A DNA stretch of 64,000 nucleotides from Lactuca virosa (lineage: Eukaryota; Streptophyta; Magnoliopsida; Asterales; Asteraceae). The notes under the pieces were generated by a model. The model was not told where the DNA came from and did not search any database. It was given only the letters and a program-made list of their open reading frames with translations. A program made the position numbers and the translations under genes. The stretch spans positions 405,755,610-405,819,609 of the forward strand of contig CAKMRJ010001112.1 in assembly GCA_928212115.1 (NCBI GenBank). The letters are read 5' to 3'. Shown piece by piece: positions 23,809-35,924 of this stretch. Position 1 is the first letter of the stretch; every line of letters begins with the position of its first letter.

Positions 23809-25036
23809 GATGTTTTGATAACTAACACATAAACGCGGAAGCATAAGGATCTTAAGCTCGAATCTGATTACAAGAAAGCTTAATCAAGAAAGAACGATTA
23901 GATACCTGATTTCATTATAATCTTCAAATCTGAAGAACTAGGTTGGGTTTTCCAGTTGATCTCAAGAGCTCTCTCTAAAATCCCTCAGCAAACCTTAAAC
24001 GAATTTACATGTGTATTTTCGAGAGCATCGATCTCCTCCTCATCACATGTATTTATAGATGGAGATAAACCCTAATGTGAGAGATGGAAGGAATCTTGAG
24101 GATCTTGAGTCAAGGCGGGAACTCAACCCACAAGGTAAGTAAATATTCTATAAATCGGTCCATCAACAATTTATACTCTTACCATAGTAACTGGATTTAA
24201 TGATAACATTACATATATATGATGTGGTCCCATAATTATCTAACAATCTCCCACTGGACCACGAATATATAAATGTACATATAACTGTATAAGCGCTTTA
24301 ATGAATGTTATCATAATATTGGTACCCTTAAACAATCTCGTCCACTAATCATAATAGTATAGGATCAAAGCGGTCTTCGTTACAATTTACGTAACTAAAC
24401 CTATCAATGGTCACATATACATATATAACTAACGACATAGATTAAACGTGATGTGTGGTTTTGAAATCTAAATAGATTTCCAACGAGTTCCTTTTTAGAT
24501 TGAAGTGAGATCAAACTTCAAATAAGTGCAACTAATAATGGAGTTAACCGAATTCTTAATTTTGTACAGAAAAACATACTTGTTCTTAAACAAGACATAG
24601 AGCACCATAAAAACTCCCACTAAAACCAAATATCACACCAACGTGTGTAGTATGCTCATGAAAGACCTAGGGAGGTAATCCCTTTATGAGCGGATCCGCT
24701 TTCATGGATTTTGTTCATATGTGCTATATATATTTCCATTTTGCACTATTGTGTGAACAGAAGAAAACTTTATGTCAATATGATTGACTTAATAGAACTT
24801 CTGTTGTTGGAATATAACATTGCTGACTTATTATCAAAACTTTAGTGGTCTTTCAATACCAATAATGTGTAGCCTCGTGACAAATTTCCGCAACCATATT
24901 CCATGCTACAAATTATTCTGCCATTATGGAAAAAGCTACCGAAGTCTATTCCATGAAATGACTCATCATGCTAATATATATAAAAGTATCCTGATATGGA
25001 TCAGTAACTATTTTGGCATCTAATAAAATCATATTC

Positions 25037-25500
25037 TTAACAAAAATGATCTCTAAAACATATGAATTTCTTATAGTTGAGCATATAGCCTTTTGTTATA
25101 TATAGATATCTCAAAATCCATTTGGTTGCTTTCTTATGATCTAAACTTGAATTTTGTAGATATCTGCCCAAAACCAGAAAGATAAATTTACTCCCACTTA
25201 ATCTGTGATACACAAAATCATCTACTGTATTTACCTCAAAACCAAAAGAGATAATAAGTTGATGAAAAATGTGGTACCACACATAGGATATCCAAAGTTG
25301 AGGTTGTTGAGTTTGTGTATTCTGAATAGGAGATTGAATAACATTGTCGATTACTGATTCATAATCTGCATACTATCGAAAGCAATAATAGGAATCAAGA
25401 TTGATTTTTCCTTAAGGACAATGTTTTAACCTTGTTTCTCCCCCAAACTCAACATCCTCAAAGAATGTTGCTCTATCCAAAATGCAAGGTCAATATCCAT
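25037..25500 (-). pseudogene. Copia reverse transcriptase fragment
   Basis: Minus-strand frames read ATFFEDVEFGGEK-like sequence near 25470 (the join between integrase and reverse transcriptase), then GFEVNTVDDFVYHRLSGSKFIFLVLGRYLQN and KKATKWILRYLYITKGYMLNYKK. These match the end of Copia reverse transcriptase and the start of the RNase H linker. Most of pol is deleted between them. Confidence 0.75.
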
Positions 25501-25759
25501 GCAATTGAGAACTAACATAATGCCCTCATTTTATTCCTTAAAATTAATTTCATTGAGTACATAAATCATAAATGTGATCAATGTTAGCAGATATAATACC
25601 ATAATTCAAACATAAGCAAATCTATTTTTTATGCTCATTAATCCATAAATTGTAATCAATAAACTCAATTTATGACATCTTTACAAGGTATCAACACAAC
25701 ATTAATATCAAGTCTTTGGACAGTAATACTAACTTGCAAGAGATATCCTTGTTTTAGAG

Positions 25760-26130
25760 ATAAACATTGATAATAAATCATGTCAATTAACAAACCCCTA
25801 TTTGGATTGACTTATTAATCACATGGAACAAAAAAAAATCACCACATGTTTATCACCACATATATGTTTATTTGGCCAAATATCAGTCTACCTTTGGGTC
25901 GGCTAATATCCGCATTAATAAACACATAAACTATAAATTTTGATAATAAGAATTGACAATATATCATATCAATTAATAAGCCCCTCTTTGGATTTACTTA
26001 TTAATGACATGTAACCTAAAAATTGTCGCATATTTATCATTAAACATGTATTTATCCGGCCAAATATTAACCTACCTTTGGGTCGATTAATATCCGTATT
26101 AATAAACACATAAACCATAATATTTAGATT
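25760..26130. repeat. About 185-bp tandem duplication inside the Copia element
   Basis: TCAATTAA-AAGCCCCT-TTGGATT, TTTATCCGGCCAAATATTA and CTACCTTTGGGTCG each occur twice with a period of about 185 bases. They are copies of the element's non-coding region. Confidence 0.8.
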
Positions 26131-27505
26131 CTTAGAAAATTAATATTTACAAAAAAAAGGGGATCACTTTGGCCATATATAATGTCACTAAATTTTCCTA
26201 AGAAAATAAATAACAGCATAACCGAATTTATTGATAACCATAAATAAAAGACAACCATACATGAAATGGTGTCAAATTGATATATAACAAATGATGTTAT
26301 CTAATAATTTCCTTAAATGCCCCACAATATTTTAGGCCAATTAGATTATGAAGATAATGACGTCAACATAGTTGTGTTCAGAAAAGACAACAACAATAAA
26401 ATAAAATCAAAATCTATCATAATAATATTCTCATATAATCGTATTTGCTAAAAATTGATCATTATGAAATCCTCTTGATATATACAATGATAAAAAAAAT
26501 AAAAATAAAAAAAGGATTCCATACCTTATTCAAATTTCACAACTAAATAAAATAATTATACTTGTACATACAGTGTCATTATTGCTTAAAAAAATAAACC
26601 TTCACTATGTTCCGACAAATGTACAAACACAACTTTTAAGTACAAAATAAAAGATACGCCTATTAAATTCTTATAATGAAATTATTAAATGATGTCAGAA
26701 AATACAGACCTTACACAATTAAAATGGAACTTATATGACTTATTATATCCATATTTAATTCCTAAAATAAAAGGAATGAAGCCATACTATTAATTATTGA
26801 AAGTGTCAAAAATCATGAGGGTTTGCAAAAGTATGATAAGCATTTTTGTTAATAAATAAAAAAAATTATAATAATACTAAAAACCAGAGGCATATATGAC
26901 ATATATGTCATGCATGCATACGAAAAACCCAAACAAAGAAAATATACGGTTGACATAGCCCGTTTCTCTTGTTGACGATCAATTTACACGGATATACTTA
27001 ATTTAAAATATTCACACATATCCTAATCAACCTAAACTTAAATTTCTTATAATAGATTCGAGTAGGCTCTGATACCAATTGTTGGATGTTTTGATAACTA
27101 ACACATAAACGCGGAAGCATAAGGATCTTAAGCTCGAATCTGATTACAAGAAAACTTAATAAAGAAAGAACGATTAGATACATGATTTCATTATAATCTT
27201 CGAATCTGAAGAACTAGGTTGGGTTTTCCAGTTGATCTCAAGAGCTCTCTCAAAAATCCCTCAGCAAACCTTAAACGAATTTACATGTGTATTTTCGTGT
27301 GTGTCGATCTGCTCCTCATCACATGTATTTATAGATGGAGATAAACCCTAATGTGAGAGATGGAAGGGATCTTGAGTCAAATCGGGAACTCAACCTACAA
27401 GGTAAGTAAATATTCTATAAATCGGTCCATCAACAATTTATACTATTACCATAATAACTGGATTTAATGATAACATTACATATATATGATGTGGTACCAT
27501 AATTA

Positions 27506-27510
<5 letters not shown>

Positions 27511-27568
<58 letters not shown>
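27511..27568. repeat. (TA)n microsatellite, right of Copia
   Basis: TA tract directly after the right LTR. Confidence 0.95.
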
Positions 27569-27573
<5 letters not shown>

Positions 27574-28344
27574 CTTATGTATATTGTCTAATATTTCTAA
27601 CCTTGTTATTACTCATTAGGCTTGCTAAGCCTAACATACTATTTTGATATGTGCTCAAGTTAATAGCGGTCTTATAATGACATTTTGGAGATCGAGGAGC
27701 TTATGAGGATTTTTGTAAAACTTTTTGAAACATTTGAAATAAGTAGACTTTGTTTTAATACTTAGTCTCGTGTATTGGTTGTGATGCCATCATGTACTCT
27801 TTTTAACAACTTGTGTTTGATAAAAAAAACTTTAAAGCTTGAGACTTTTCCACAAAAAATATGACTTGAATGGGTTTTAGAACTATTTAAATGATGTTTT
27901 GAAAATCCTATTTTACCATATCATTTTATTTTAATTTACTTTTATTACAACATTGTACTTTTGAAATATCTTAAGATATTGTACATTTAAAATTCTACTG
28001 ATTGTAACAGGGTAATTATTTTAAAACATAAATGGCTACCTATTAGTATAACTAAGTTGATTTTTTAAATCATAGTACCCAAATTATAAATAATTTGAAA
28101 ATACAATGTTGTTAAAATAAAAAATGAATATTATGAAGAAAAAAAAAACTTTTTAGAAAGTACAATACTATTTTCTGCATTTAGCACTTTTGTATGTGTG
28201 TGCGATAGATATGAACACGTCAAAACCCTATTTAGAGTAGTACTGAATGACAATTTTTTCAAGTATACCACCCGGCAACCAACAGTGCTACTCCTTACGA
28301 TGAGTACCACTAGATTAAATTCGTTGATCAACTAATATTAAAGA
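27569..28344. other. Intergenic downstream of AGPase gene
   Basis: No gene recognised. It contains the 3' flank of the minus-strand ADP-glucose pyrophosphorylase gene. Confidence 0.5.
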
Positions 28345-28354
28345 TTTTTATTTT
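28345..28354 (-). terminator. Likely polyadenylation signal of AGPase gene
   Basis: AAAATAAAAATC on the minus strand lies about 65 bases after the stop codon at 28415. Confidence 0.4.
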
Positions 28355-28414
28355 AAAAAAAATGCTATATAAAAAGAAATTCAAAATACAAGATGACAAG
28401 ATAAAAGTGGTGTT

Positions 28415-31222
28415 TCATATTACAGTGCCACTTGGAATGACAGCATCTTTCATGACCGTTACAATTCCGCTCTTAATGAAGTAACCGTTCGTTTCCCTCG
28501 CAGCTTCTTCAACATTGTTTTTGTTTATAATCTGCAAGTACAACCATGCATCATCCATTGTTTATATATAGTATACTTCTATTAAATTTGTTTATTAGAG
28601 CATCCTACTTTTATTTCTTCCTATTACAATTTTGCCTTAATAAGAAAAAATTTAGACTACAATCTTGTAGTAGAATGCTATAACACACAAAGAAATGAAA
28701 GTATGTTACCATTTCTTGCATTTAGTCCTTTATATAAATATACGAAGCAATCAAGTGATTATTTACCTTGACATTATCCCCGATACGAGCATTTTTGTCT
28801 ATTATTGCTTTCTTGATGTGTGTATTCTTTCCAATGCCTATAGGAACCCCACCCTTTGCTTCCAACACTCTTTTGTCTGCGTCAGTCTGCTCCCAATAAA
28901 CATAATTCATCATCCATTCATAAAAAGTTGTAAAGGGAAAAATCCACATGATTTGAACAGACTGTACTGTGTTTGACTGAGACCGCATTTGACAAAAAAA
29001 AATGCAAGTTTTTCTCCCACCCAAAGATGTGGGAAAGGGACTCGCCCTCAATCTCCCATCTATGAAAAAGACATGAATGCCCTCCTCATAAAAAATAGGT
29101 GTAATACCTCATAGTAGTCGGCTCCCATGAGCAAAGTATCTTCAATAATGACACCCTCAGAGATACATGACCGAAGACCAACCACCGAATGATGAATCTT
29201 ACATTTCTATAAGAAAAAAAAAACAATTATGATTCACAAAAGGGTTTACAAATGTTTCACAAAGATCCATTTGCACATACTTACCTTGATTACACAACCT
29301 TCACCAATGACACTATTTGTAACATCAGCATCCAACATTTTTGAAGGTGGTAGATACCGTGGTTGTGTATATATTGGAGCAGTCCGATCATAAAAACTGC
29401 ATATAAAGAAACAGCATATTGAAAATTGAACACGAATTATATTATAAAAAAAAAGGGTACCTGAAGTCTGGAACTGGCTTCTTGGTGATTCCAAGATTTG
29501 CATGATAGAAAGCTTCAATGGTACCAATATCTTCCCAATAACCATCATACAGGTATGCTTGTACCTAACAGGATACAATTCATATCGGTTTTTAAAAAAA
29601 TTACAAAAACAGTGATTATGTAAAAAAAAAAAAAAAAATAGAAACAAAACATACCCTCAACCCAATGGAAGTTGCACCTGGAATTACTTCACTTCCAAAG
29701 TCATTTGCTCCTGGAAACTTCTCTCTAAGTAAATCCAACATAACATTTTTACTGAAAACATATATGCCCATACTTGCAATAAAAGGCATTTCTTTTGCTC
29801 TTTTATCATCGAGCCCTAAAATGGTAGTATCAACCTATCAATTCACATTAATAACATTAGAGGGAAGAAGATATTGGGTAAAGTTTTTGACTTTTTTGTC
29901 GTATTCATACCTTCATTGCTTGTAATTTGTCTCCCTTTGGCTTTTCTGAAAACTCAATTATCCTTCCTTCTTCATCAATCTTCATTAGACCAAATGCAGT
30001 GGCACGTTTTTCATCCATTGGTAGAGCAGCGACAGTTATATCAGCATCAGTTTCCCTGTGTGCTTGAATAAACTTTTCATAATCCATTCTGTACAAATGA
30101 TCACCAGCAAGAACCAGATATTCCAACACATTTTGTTCTTCAAGCAGCCATAGATACTGCCTTACAGCATCAGCTGTACCCTACTCACTCACAGATTAAC
30201 AGAAATTAGGCATTGCTGAATGCACGAAAGTGTTTTATCTGCAGAGCACTTAATGAAAAAAGAAAAGAAACAGCCACTTAGGTTCAACTCACCTGGAACC
30301 AATCAGGATTCTCAGGACTTTGTTGTGCTGCAAGGACTTCAACAAAACCTTCATTCTTATAGCCACCCATGTTGGTTGCATATGCCCTAGAGAGATGACG
30401 ATTGAGAGATGCAGAATTGAATTGGGTGAGAACATATATCTTTGATATGTTGCTGTTTAAGCAATTGCTGACAGGTATATCGATGAGTCTGTAATTAGCT
30501 CCTAAAGGAACAGCAGGTTTGGCTCTTTTCTTTGTAAGAGGATATAGTCGAGTCCCTGCTCCACCACCAAGAATGATTCCAAGCACACTCTACAACCATG
30601 GTAACCACGATCATGATTAGTAAACTGAATTAAGCAACTAGGTTCATGACTTCATGTAATGCACATTAATTATTGGTATCAAATCAAATGGAACCAGTAT
30701 GGAAAATAAATAGAAGAATCAGCTTTCCCTATCAATCATTAGATCATGAAATACATGAAGAGCACTCACGCATCCTTCAATCCTAAAAAAAGAATTCGCT
30801 GTGGCATTTTATCAAACACCTACTTGGTAAATGAATCAAACTTAAACTTTAAAAGGAATGAAGTGTAAATTGGAATAACAAAAGTTTCCAATTATGTGTG
30901 TTGGGAGAGAGAGGTGGAGTGCGCATACGTTGCTGGCATCAGGGTCGAGACAGGTCTGAGAATAACTAGAGTCAGAAACAGCTTTGGGGCAAAAAACATG
31001 CGGGCTTGAGCTACTGCTGCTTCTTCTTCTTCCTCCATCAGTAATGTTGGAATGCGACATTTTCCGGTGAGCGAATGGAACAGAGGAATTGGTTTTCTTT
31101 ATAAGAATGTCCCGCTCGTGGCAGCCGCCGAAGATCTGAGAAGCACTAAAAGAAGCAAGTCGGGTGGCAGCGGTCTTGTTACTCGTTACTCCTCCTCCTC
31201 CTATACCCGATTGGATCATCAT
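28415..31222 (-). CDS. APS1: ADP-glucose pyrophosphorylase small (catalytic) subunit, plastid
   Basis: It makes ADP-glucose and pyrophosphate from glucose-1-phosphate and ATP, the committed step of starch synthesis in plastids, as the small subunit of a heterotetramer. Exons, high to low: 31222-30929, 30589-30293, 30180-29911, 29834-29655, 29564-29461, 29396-29285, 29206-29108, 28886-28767, 28531-28415. All introns are GT-AG and phases join to 530 aa (Arabidopsis APS1 is 520). The N-terminus is Ser-rich and suits a transit peptide. Cys 91 in QTCLDP matches the cysteine that forms the redox-controlled disulfide between small subunits. The pyrophosphorylase signature GGGAGTRLYPLTKKRAKP starts the core at about 106, with the active-site Asp 224 in GDHLYRMDY, EKP (276-278) for glucose-1-phosphate, and a C-terminal left-handed helix domain ending SGTVI. 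No lesions seen. Gene symbol by closest likeness. Confidence 0.96.
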
Positions 31223-31440
31223 CACGATCGTCCTTGTTGACTACGAGTGTAAGAAATTGTTGGGATTAAGAGGGAGTTAACAGGGCATGTGATCAGTAAT
31301 GGGGTGGGTATACAAATTTGGGGAGGAGATTGGAAAAAGAAATCTATTGATTGGTGTGTGGATGTGGAGTGTGTGTACATAACAATAACATCCTCATGCA
31401 CACAACGAGACAAGCCAATGTTACATACAAGATTACAACT
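31223..31440 (-). promoter_or_regulatory. 5' leader and promoter side of AGPase gene
   Basis: An in-frame TAG at 31241-31243 closes the frame above the ATG at 31222, so that start is firm. The leader is C/T-rich. A clear TATA box could not be fixed. Confidence 0.4.
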
Positions 31441-31778
31441 TCAAGCATGAGATATGCCTAATTGCATTTTGGTCCCTAAGGTTGTCACTGAAAAAGCAAG
31501 CTTCTTTAGTTCTCTAACCCAACACCAAAAATCATGTTTTATTAATTTGGAGTAAAGTCATTCCAGTTCCTTATCAAATTTTACACTGTTTTGACAACGT
31601 CTATTTTTACATTATTTTGATGTCAGTGAGAAATTATATATAAAATATTATGCTATATTATTCATTTACATTAAATTTGATGTTAATCTTTCTTTTATGT
31701 GTTTTGGTTCTTCATCTTTGAATATTATGGATATGTTTGGAAAAAATAGTTGCGGTACCTAAGTGGTGTAGCTAGACT
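31441..31778. other. Intergenic, nothing recognised
   Basis: AT-rich DNA between the AGPase promoter and a LINE tail. Confidence 0.5.
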
Positions 31779-32101
31779 TGTGGTAGAACTTTGTCGGATA
31801 GGATGATTAGTGACACAAATTACTGAAAAATTGAGGGAAGCTTAAGCATCATTGAGGTGGTATGGAATGTTTTTAGGAGGTTTACATCAACGATTATTAG
31901 GAGGGTAGACTCAATGGTGATTGAGGTCAAGAGGAAGAGACGGCGTCCACGAAGAAAATGGGAGGATGGGCGAGGTTATACATGGAGGAGTTCGGTTTTT
32001 CCAAACACATTACCTCAAATAGGAGGGTATGGATGCTACACATCATGGTTGATGGGTTATCGTCTTGTATGTTTTGTTTGTTGATCTGTATTGTTGATAT
32101 A
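31779..32101 (+). mobile_element. RTE-type LINE 3' fragment (left part)
   Basis: The plus strand reads SLRWYG-like sequence, then VFRRFTSTIIRRVDSMVIEVKRKRRRPRRKWED, the basic C-terminal tail of plant RTE-like LINEs. The same 3' region continues at 40708 after the Gypsy insertion, with 31 bases present on both sides. Confidence 0.7.
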
Positions 32102-32146
32102 TGTGACATCCCCATTTTTACGGCCAGAAAAGACCGATTTTGTTTA

Positions 32147-33690
32147 GGGATAATGTCATAAAAAGCCTTAAGTTTGGCAGAAAATGTCGGTTTTACCCTT
32201 CGACAGATTTTTGGTTTGTTTATGCCGCAAGCTTGTCATTTTTTGTCGGTTTTGTCCTTTTTACCTGTAATAGCAGGTTTCCAGTTACCATAAATTATTT
32301 TTTTGCAAAAAAACTCTTAAGTTTACAAATATTTTGCAAAAAAACCCTTAAGATTATCAAAGTATAAAATATAAATATATATTCAAAATTTGATAAAACA
32401 AGATGGTTTTTAAAAATTTAATTGTCAAAAGTTTATATCAAACTAATATAAGTTTTACTGTATTTATATTATGAAACCAAAACTGAAACATATTTTTAGC
32501 TTTACGTACGGTAAATTTTATATTGGTTCGATATAAACTTTTTATATTTAAATTTTAAAAAAGTTACCTAGTTTTTATCAAAATTTGAATATATTCCTTA
32601 ATTAATACTTAAAATTTTCAAAACAAAATTAAAAAACGTCTGTTAGCTAATAATTAACTATGCTAAAATAGTTAACCATATGAATAATATAACATTAAAT
32701 AAATTCAATTAATTGTTTAAAAGGAAAATAAAAATATTTTATATGTTTAAAAGGTTTCTATTTCAAAAATAATGATGTATCAAATTTTTCATAAAAAATT
32801 AATATATTTATATAATAAATTAGACAAATATATTTATATTTTATATGTTTAAAATGTTTATGTTTGTGTTTTAGAAATAATAACTTATACAACTATATTT
32901 ATATTTGGAAAAAAATATGATAATATTATTATTTCTGAAATACGAAACTTTTAAACATATAAAATATTTTCATTCTCCTTTAAAAAAATGTTGCATGAAA
33001 ATAATGTCATCATATAGTGACTATGATCACCTCCAAAATTGTTTTACGAGCGGTGGATATATACAACGAATCTAAAAAATATGATACATTATTATTTCTG
33101 CAATACAAACCTTTTAAATATATAAATATTTTTAATTTCCTTTAATAAAATTAATTTAATTTAATTATCATATTATTCATATATTTAACTATTTTAGCGT
33201 AGTTAATTATTAGGTAAGAAAAGTTTAAGTATTAATTAAGGAATATATTCAAATTTTGATAAAACTAAATAACTTTTTTAAAAATTAAATATAAAATCTT
33301 TATATTGACCCAATATAAAATTTATCGTACGTAAAGCTAAAAATGCGTTTTAGTTTTTGTTTCATAATATAAGTCCAGTAAAACTTATATTAGTTTGATA
33401 TAAACTTTTGACATTTAAATTTTTAAAAACTATTTAGTTTTATCAAATATTGAATATATATTTATATTTTATATGCTTATAATTTTAAGAGTTTTTTTGC
33501 AAAATATTTGGAAAGTTAAGGGTTTTTTCGCAAAAAATAATTCACGGTAACCTGGAAACCTGTTATTACAGGTAAAAATGGCAAAACCGACAAAAAAATG
33601 ACAAGTTTGCGACATAAACGAACGAAAAATCTGTCGAAGGGTTAAACCGATATTTTCTGTCAAACTTAAGGCTTTTTATGTCATTATACC
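32147..33690. mobile_element. Mutator-like foldback element, 9-bp target duplication
   Basis: 1,544 bp. The left end GGGATAATGTCATAAAAAGC and the right end, on the other strand, GGTATAATGACATAAAAAGC start inverted arms of more than 500 bp each, covering about 32147-32700 and 33170-33690. TTTTGTTTA flanks it perfectly (32138-32146 and 33691-33699). No coding capacity. It is nested in the Gypsy LTR. Confidence 0.93.
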
Positions 33691-33752
33691 TTTTGTTTAT
33701 GCTTAATAAATTAGAGTATCCTTTTAAAAAGATTTACTTTGCGAAATTTGTT

Positions 33753-35924
33753 TGTAACATCCCAAAATTTAAGACCAAAAATTTCGTTTTGATTAATTAA
33801 AAACCGCTTAATAAATCTTGCTCAATCATTTAATAACATTCTTAATAAAACAATTATCAGAGTTTTAAATCCCAAAGATCATCTAGTGCGGAAAACATGG
33901 TGTGATGCGTTGCGATCGCCCCGAGCTCCTTCCTTGGAAAAACGTTAATACCTGAAACAAATAACTGAAAACCGTAAGCACGAAGCTTAATGAGTTCCCC
34001 CAGATACCACATACCATACATATAAACTGATCCATACATGCCACACGTAACCATGAGCCATACATAACAAACATATCCATAATCAAGTAAGGTGCTATGT
34101 GCCAAACATAGTCTTGTTGTATTGCCACAGGCCGCACGTGGTCTTTCTTGTCAAGCCTGGGGGCCACTCCTTGGGTCTTACAGACAAGTGCCAAGGGCCA
34201 CCCCCTGGTCTTCCATGCAAGCATCACAAAGACAACTATACATACTACTCTACTAGGCTACTCAGCATACAGTGTGCCAGGAGCCACATCCTAGTCTTTC
34301 ATTCCTAATAGTATACAGTGTGCCAGGAGCCTCCTCCTGGTCTTTCATACATGTTGCCTAGGGCTAACCCCTGGGTCTTCCTACCATACATAATAACATA
34401 CTGTGTGCCAGGAGCCTCCTCCTGGTCTTTCATGCATAATGCGTAGGGCTAACCCCCGGGTCTTCCTACCATACATAAACTAAATGGGCCGGCATTGTGG
34501 CCGTAGACCCATACAAACAGTGAGGAGACTCACCTCGTACTACCGACGCTGCTGATAACCATCTGGCTACTATCCAACAACTCTCCGAACTGCTGCTCCT
34601 CTAGCTCCCCGAGCTACCGATACCAATAATAGAAACACTTAGCCTAACTGTCCTCAAGAAGTCAACTAAGTCAACTTTGGTCAAAGTCCCTCTCAAGGTC
34701 AAGGTCCTGGTCAAAGTCAACCTTCCAGTTGACTCGACTCGTCGAGTTGTTCTGCCAACTCGCCGAGTCCATGCTCTTCAAATCCCAAAACAACCCCGAC
34801 TCCACTCGTCGAGTCTACGAGAACTCGACGAGTTCTCCTTCATCTAACACTTCGGGACTATCTTCAACCGACTCGCCGAGTTCATCCTTGAACTCGTCGA
34901 GTTCATCATCATTGTATGAATATCTAGGCTATGACTCGCCGAGTTGTATGAACAACTCGTCGAGTTCATCTTCATAGCTAAGAAGATTGTCTTGGACTCG
35001 CCGAGTTCCTCTTCGAACTCGTCGAGTTCTATGATCTTCATGTCCATTACGGACCCAGTCTGGCTGAATCCTTCACTACTCCACCTACTGATCCGAATCA
35101 TAACAGAAGGGTTTGGGTTTACGAACCGACTCGCCGAGTCCATGAACGGACTCGTCGAGTCCACCTTGTGACATCTCTATTCTATCGATTACAGTCCATT
35201 CCAACACTTCTAACTCATAGATCTGGACTCCTAATGCTAGCATTGCACGTAAAGTTGCTAACTTTACGTGCATGCAAGGTGCTATGAGGCTAGAACACTC
35301 AATCCAAGCTATAATGAAGGCCTAGGTCATGAAATGGGACCTTAGCTGGATAAAGTCGACAACTTTGAGCTTCTAAAGCTCAAGAGTGTCCAGATCTGTT
35401 GTCCAATCCAACCTCAAAGGCTTAATACTCGGATTCTACTTGGAAATGATCCAATTGTGACAAAAAGGCAAGCTAGAAAGGGGATCCATCAATTGAAAGC
35501 TCAAGGTTCAGACTTTTTACCTCCTAACAGTTTCCAAGTCGATATGGAGGCTGGATCTACTCTTCCTTCCTTGCTCCTTTCCCTCCAAGCTTCCAAGATG
35601 CACTCTAAAGGCCCTTAATCTTCTCAAAAGCTCAAACAATGGAGTTGGGTGGCTAGGGTTTTGGGTTCTGGACGAGAGAGGCTGTAAATGAACCCTAGGG
35701 AAGAGAATAAGATGCTTAAATAGGGTACCAAGTCCCGGAATTAGGGTTTCCAAACCCAGACCAGACTCGCCGAGTCCACTCGCCGACTCGCCGATTCGGT
35801 CACTTAATCTTTGACACGGAACCCGCTCCGACTCGTCGAGTTCTTCCTTGGACTCGACGAGTTGACCCCCTTTTGACTTAGGGTTTTCCTTCCTTTCTCA
35901 GCCTTTCTGATACTGGGTGTTACA
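33753..35924. mobile_element. Gypsy-type solo LTR (2,172 bp) with palindrome array
   Basis: It starts TGTAACATCCC and ends GGGTGTTACA, with perfect 5-bp duplications TTGTT at 33748-33752 and 35925-35929. No internal domain is present, so it is a solo LTR left by recombination between two LTRs. Tandem units with GTGCCAGGAGCC and CCTGGTCTTTCAT lie at about 34130-34450. Multiple ACTCG(T/C)CGAGT near-palindromes lie at 34730-35160 and 35765-35870. It belongs to the same family as 52155-53819. Confidence 0.9.
34731..35870. repeat. Array of ACTCG(T/C)CGAGT palindromes
   Basis: More than a dozen copies, mostly in pairs about 25 bases apart with one CGCCGAG and one CGTCGAG member. The short spacers are often self-complementary at their edges (for example TTGTATGAACAA and TTCCTCTTCGAA), so each pair could form a longer hairpin. 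Confidence 0.85.

Larger units (their letters stand above)
23804..27510 (-). mobile_element. Internally deleted Copia retrotransposon
   Basis: On the minus strand, the 5' LTR is 27080-27510 and the 3' LTR is 23804-24245 (431 and 442 bp; an 11-bp indel near 24100 explains the difference). LTRs begin TGTTAGAT and end CATCCAACA. The primer binding site TGGTATCAGAGCC (initiator Met tRNA) lies at 27065-27077, two bases from the 5' LTR. The polypurine tract CCAGTGGGAGAT is at 24246-24257. Between them only pol scraps remain. The outer end at 27510 has lost its last CA into the TA tract, so no target duplication can be read. It is a dead, non-autonomous copy. Confidence 0.9.

Noticed and set aside
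29665..30071. Plus-strand frames across the AGPase gene
   Set aside because: Antisense shadows of exons 3 and 4.
34729..35273. Ser-rich or Asp-rich proteins in the solo LTR
   Set aside because: They are translations of the repeated palindromes, with no conserved frame.
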